Virus record (IMG/VR): IMGVR_UViG_3300025483_000081
Location: 1 to 22,860 of that record
Source of the DNA: a virus
DNA: 22,860 nt
Strand: one strand, 5' to 3'
Shown here: positions 20,363 through 22,860 of the stretch, in pieces
Layout: every line of letters starts with the position of its first letter
How positions within the stretch are numbered: the first letter of the stretch is position 1
The notes under the pieces: model-generated
Databases searched by the model: none
What the model was told of the DNA's origin: nothing
The model's input: the letters and a program-made list of their open reading frames with translations, nothing else
Translations under genes and position numbers: made by a program

Positions 20363-21562
20363 TCAACTGGACAGATATTCTCCTTCAAAAGTTAAAGCAC
20401 CTATTGATGCACTATCATGTCCTGAGAAAATAGTTTTCCAACCATTTGTAACTATATCTACCTGTACAGGTGTTAACTTGTCATCAGTACCAGAAACACC
20501 TAATTGACCATATGCATCATATCCCCATACCCATAAAGATCCATTAGTTCTTATACCAAAACATGAAGAGCCTATCATTTCAACAATTTTCCAATCATTT
20601 CCTCCACCAAATGTAGTTACTGGTGTATATCTATCTACACTATCATTTGTTCCAAGTTGTCCTCTAAAATTTATCCCCCATGTCCATAGGGTTCCATCAG
20701 TTTTGATTGCTGCAGAGCAGTTTTGTCCACAAGAAACCTGTTTCCAGTTAGTTCCACCAGCAAATGTTGTTACTGGCGTATAACTATCTGTAGTATGGTT
20801 TATTCCTAGATTGCTCCAAGTATTTGATCCCCATGCCCATAAGGTTCCATCAGTTTTGATTGCTACAGAATAACCATGACCATTAGAAACCTGTTTCCAA
20901 TTATTACCACCAGCAAATGTAGTTACTGGTGTTATACTATTCTCTGATCTATTAATTCCAAGATTACCAGTTCCCCACACCCATAGGGTTCCATCAGTTT
21001 TGATTGCTGCTACACTATTAGTTCCACAAGAAGCCTGTTTCCAATCAGTTCCACCAGCAAATGTAGTTACTGGTGTTGAACTAACAGTTGCAGTATTTGT
21101 TCCCAACACCTCATACGAATTCCCCCATGTCCATAATGTTCCATTGGTTTTAATTGCAGCAGTAACATTCTTACCGCAAGAAATTTGTTTCCAATCATTG
21201 GAATATCCAATTCTTGTTGGTACTGATTTTGTGTCTGGGGAACCATTCCCCAAAAGTGCTCCAGTTCCCCAACCATACAATTTCCCATCAATGGTAATTG
21301 CATTCATTCTATCAAGGTTATTGTTATTTTGCGGATAACTATTGCCATATACGGATCCAGATTTCCACCCCAATTGGGAATAATATGTTTCATATGGTCC
21401 AGATTGATTTGCAAAATTTCCAGTTTTATTATTTCCAACTTGTCCTTCTACACCTCTTCCCCAAGACCATAAATTTCCCGTGAAGAATAGATCTGCAGAC
21501 ACAAATCTGTCTTCAAAAGGGATGATAGATTCTCCATCTTGATAGTTGTAATTACTTGGCAT
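20363..21562 (-). CDS. Seven-bladed RCC1-repeat protein, probable virion-associated (399 aa)
   Basis: Seven blade signatures (LWSWG 31, LYGWG 95, LWTWG 143, LWVWG 193, LWAWG 240, LWTWG 291, LWVWG 343) make exactly one beta propeller. Blades repeat every 48-51 residues with TPVTTFAGGTDWKQVSCG and AIKTDGTLW. The start (DGESIIPFEDRFVSADLFFTGN) parallels the giant gene downstream, so both likely attach to the same site, perhaps tail fibre or baseplate. RCC1 propellers in eukaryotes bind chromatin proteins; in phages they are thought to be adhesins, which is inference. It overlaps the YkgJ-type gene by 11 nt. Confidence 0.82.
   Translation of the reverse strand: MPSNYNYQDGESIIPFEDRFVSADLFFTGNLWSWGRGVEGQVGNNKTGNFANQSGPYETYYSQLGWKSGSVYGNSYPQNNNNLDRMNAITIDGKLYGWGTGALLGNGSPDTKSVPTRIGYSNDWKQISCGKNVTAAIKTNGTLWTWGNSYEVLGTNTATVSSTPVTTFAGGTDWKQASCGTNSVAAIKTDGTLWVWGTGNLGINRSENSITPVTTFAGGNNWKQVSNGHGYSVAIKTDGTLWAWGSNTWSNLGINHTTDSYTPVTTFAGGTNWKQVSCGQNCSAAIKTDGTLWTWGINFRGQLGTNDSVDRYTPVTTFGGGNDWKIVEMIGSSCFGIRTNGSLWVWGYDAYGQLGVSGTDDKLTPVQVDIVTNGWKTIFSGHDSASIGALTFEGEYLSS
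20608..21076 (+). repeat. Tandem ~150-nt repeats in the seven-blade gene
   Basis: Copies of CAAATGTAGTTACTGGTGT or a two-mismatch form start at about 20608, 20761, 20914 and 21058, i.e. spacings of 153, 153 and 144 nt, matching one propeller blade each. The same 19-mer occurs in the neighbouring giant gene, so the two genes could recombine. Confidence 0.8.
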
Positions 21563-21932
21563 TAATTTCTTTCCAAACTTTATCTTCCAAGTAAAAAACT
21601 GGAGTATTCATCATGCGACTCCAGTTTTTTAAAAACACTAATGTATCTATATTTATCTTTTCATCTTTCATATTTGTGACTTTAAGATATTGACCTTTAT
21701 CACCATTTTCAATGGAAACTAGTATCCCACACTTATCAGGTCTCATTTCTAGTGGGAAAAGTTCTTGTGCCCAAGCACAGAAATATTTTGCACAAACTTC
21801 TGGACGTTTTTCATGAATGCTACAACCTGATCCACACAAATATTTACAAGATTTTCCTCCACCAAATTCATATCCATAAGCATCCCCATTTAACCAGGTA
21901 CAGCAAGCAGTACACTCTCCACATTCTCTCAT
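21552..21932 (-). CDS. YkgJ-type cysteine-cluster protein (126 aa)
   Basis: The N-terminus has the CxxCxxCC signature (CGECTACC, residues 4-11), then Cys at 29, 33 and 37, RPEVC ending at Cys 47, and Cys 52 in AKYFCAW. This is the pattern of the YkgJ / UPF0153 family, thought to chelate zinc or an iron-sulfur cluster; its biochemical role is not established. The C-terminal ~55 residues are beta-rich without Cys. It sits between a glycosyltransferase-like gene and RCC1 structural genes and overlaps both (4 and 11 nt). A role in maturing or modifying the structural proteins is only suggested by position. Confidence 0.8.
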   Translation of the reverse strand: MRECGECTACCTWLNGDAYGYEFGGGKSCKYLCGSGCSIHEKRPEVCAKYFCAWAQELFPLEMRPDKCGILVSIENGDKGQYLKVTNMKDEKINIDTLVFLKNWSRMMNTPVFYLEDKVWKEINAK

Positions 21933-22636
21933 TGCATATATTCCCCCTCTGCAAAGAAGTGGGTATATGGGTCATAGTCTCCCAACCCCTTTTTAACTGG
22001 AATAGGATGATTTGATACAAACTCTTCATCTTCTCCACATTCCTGAAGAGATTTTGCATTGCAGTTGGGATTGGTCCCAATCCAAAATTCTCTATCAAAT
22101 CTATAATCAGTTTCAAGATACTTATGATCTAGTGTTTGAATATAAGATGCATTTGCCCACCAGAAATTTCCACAGAAACATCCTAGTCCAGTGTTCTGAG
22201 TTAATTCTCCATTGGACCATAATGTTGGTCCTAATGGTTTAAAACTTTGCCCAACACAATCATATTCGTCGAGATAATCAACACACTCTTTCCACCTATC
22301 AATTACAAAATATTCCATCATCAATCTCCAGGAGTCTGCAATTAAGGTTTGCTTACTACCACCTTTTAAATGAAAGTACAAAATCTTGTAGTCTGGATTT
22401 TTATATGCAAAATCTTTCAATGCAACTAAAGTGTCTGTCTCTTCACTTAAATTTTTATTGTGGACAACTTTTGCTCCATTTGGAACATTAAACATTTCTT
22501 GATCACCATTCACTCCAATATGAATATGATCTGCTGCTTTAATTAATTTGGAAGCATGAAGTCTATGTATTTGTTGTTGGTAAATAAAAGCTGTAATTCC
22601 TGCTTGAAAGGTGTGATAAAATATTGCTATCTTCAT
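21929..22636 (-). CDS. Putative sugar-transferase family protein (235 aa)
   Basis: It opens with a strand (MKIAIFYHTF) and shows YFHLKGGS (87-94), DSWRLMMEYFVIDRWKECV (101-119), an ECVDYLDEYDCVG segment and FCGNFWWANASYI (154-166), then YRFDREFWIGTNP (178-190). This order is found in phage, algal-virus and capsule-locus proteins related to glycosyltransferases, in which the GNFWWA segment follows the sugar-binding loop; I recall the pattern rather than a named family. The gene overlaps its neighbours by 4 nt on both sides, so it belongs to the late tail/glycan operon. Activity is not proven. Confidence 0.6.
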   Translation of the reverse strand: MKIAIFYHTFQAGITAFIYQQQIHRLHASKLIKAADHIHIGVNGDQEMFNVPNGAKVVHNKNLSEETDTLVALKDFAYKNPDYKILYFHLKGGSKQTLIADSWRLMMEYFVIDRWKECVDYLDEYDCVGQSFKPLGPTLWSNGELTQNTGLGCFCGNFWWANASYIQTLDHKYLETDYRFDREFWIGTNPNCNAKSLQECGEDEEFVSNHPIPVKKGLGDYDPYTHFFAEGEYMQ

Positions 22637-22860
22637 AGTGAATATCTATCTCCATTCATACCCTTAATAACATCTAGTCCAAGAACAGGTATATTAACAA
22701 TCTTATTTTTATCTAAGAAATTGTAGAGAGTGTGTTCAATGTCAGTACCCGAAGTATATTGAATTGATTTTTCCATATATTCAAAACTATTATATAAACT
22801 CATTATAGTATTATGAAGAAGTAATTTATCAAATGACCACAGACCAGTCACAAGTTGACC
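22633..22860 (-). CDS. C-terminal part of an unknown protein (runs off window edge)
   Basis: The frame is open to the window edge; the visible 75 residues begin GQLVTGLWSFDKLLLHN and end IKGMNGDRYSL. A GTG at 22851 is not convincing as a start because the frame continues upstream of it. Helical segments (DKLLLHNTIMSLYNSFEYME, TDIEHTLYNFLDK) are followed by a short strand. In its position just before a sugar-transferase-like gene it could be a further glycan enzyme or a tail protein; the fragment alone does not say. Confidence 0.6.
   Translation of the reverse strand, partial: GQLVTGLWSFDKLLLHNTIMSLYNSFEYMEKSIQYTSGTDIEHTLYNFLDKNKIVNIPVLGLDVIKGMNGDRYSL

Noticed and set aside
16005-21562. CRISPR array suspected from regularly spaced repeats
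   Set aside because: The repeats are ~150 nt apart, in frame, and encode RCC1 propeller blades; there are no short unique spacers or cas genes.
1-22860. tRNA genes
   Set aside because: No cloverleaf with a GGTTCRANYCC T-arm was found on either strand by eye; a covariance-model scan would be needed to exclude degenerate ones.

Overview
The window looks like part of a large lytic phage genome, most probably a T4-like marine cyanophage (cyanomyovirus) of Synechococcus or Prochlorococcus. That assignment is inferred from gene content, with no database search. The basis is AT-rich DNA, every supported gene on the minus strand with ATGA/TAATG overlaps, host-like metabolic genes (peptide deformylase, PurS, a glutaredoxin-like protein), a dTDP-glucose 4,6-dehydratase, many 36-160 aa unknown proteins, and a T4-type late promoter (AATAAATA) before a giant structural gene. 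No tRNA, IS, CRISPR or integrase was seen.

Transcription runs from high to low coordinates. (1) 22860-20363: two sugar-transferase-type genes, a YkgJ-type cysteine-cluster protein and a seven-blade RCC1-type propeller protein. (2) 20324-16005: a 1439-residue protein with 21 RCC1-type blades and an inserted LamG-like domain, preceded by the late promoter. (3) 15959-13729: a small glycosyltransferase-like gene and a GT2/methyltransferase fusion. Together these look like the adsorption and surface-glycan part of the virion programme. (4) 13739-8664: a nucleic-acid module with a 36-aa membrane peptide, a 1051-aa SF2 helicase/N6-adenine methyltransferase fusion behind a consensus sigma70 promoter, a truncated methyltransferase lacking motif IV, and a stand-alone UvsW-like helicase. 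(5) 8667-1325: a tightly packed run of small genes, six of which are 60 codons or shorter, containing PurS, the glutaredoxin-like protein, a Cys-rich zinc-ribbon-like protein and an HExxH metallopeptidase. (6) 1325-1: rmlB, an intrinsic terminator, and the N-terminal half of def running off the edge.

The most unexpected signal is regulatory. Four gaps (13739, 9950, 4924 and, more weakly, 2768) carry the same two-block element on the minus strand, GACCAGTTT-N4-AGTGTC, exactly 32 nt upstream of a TATAAT/TATACT hexamer and without a recognisable -35 box. Other gaps carry ordinary sigma70 promoters (13552, 7965, 5505). This suggests a distinct activator-dependent promoter class. The second main signal is the helicase-methyltransferase fusion with its companion methyltransferase fragment, a possible DarB-like anti-restriction or DNA-modification system.

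No gene-free stretch exceeds 300 bases. The longest, 13486-13728, is almost filled by the 36-aa ORF and two promoters.
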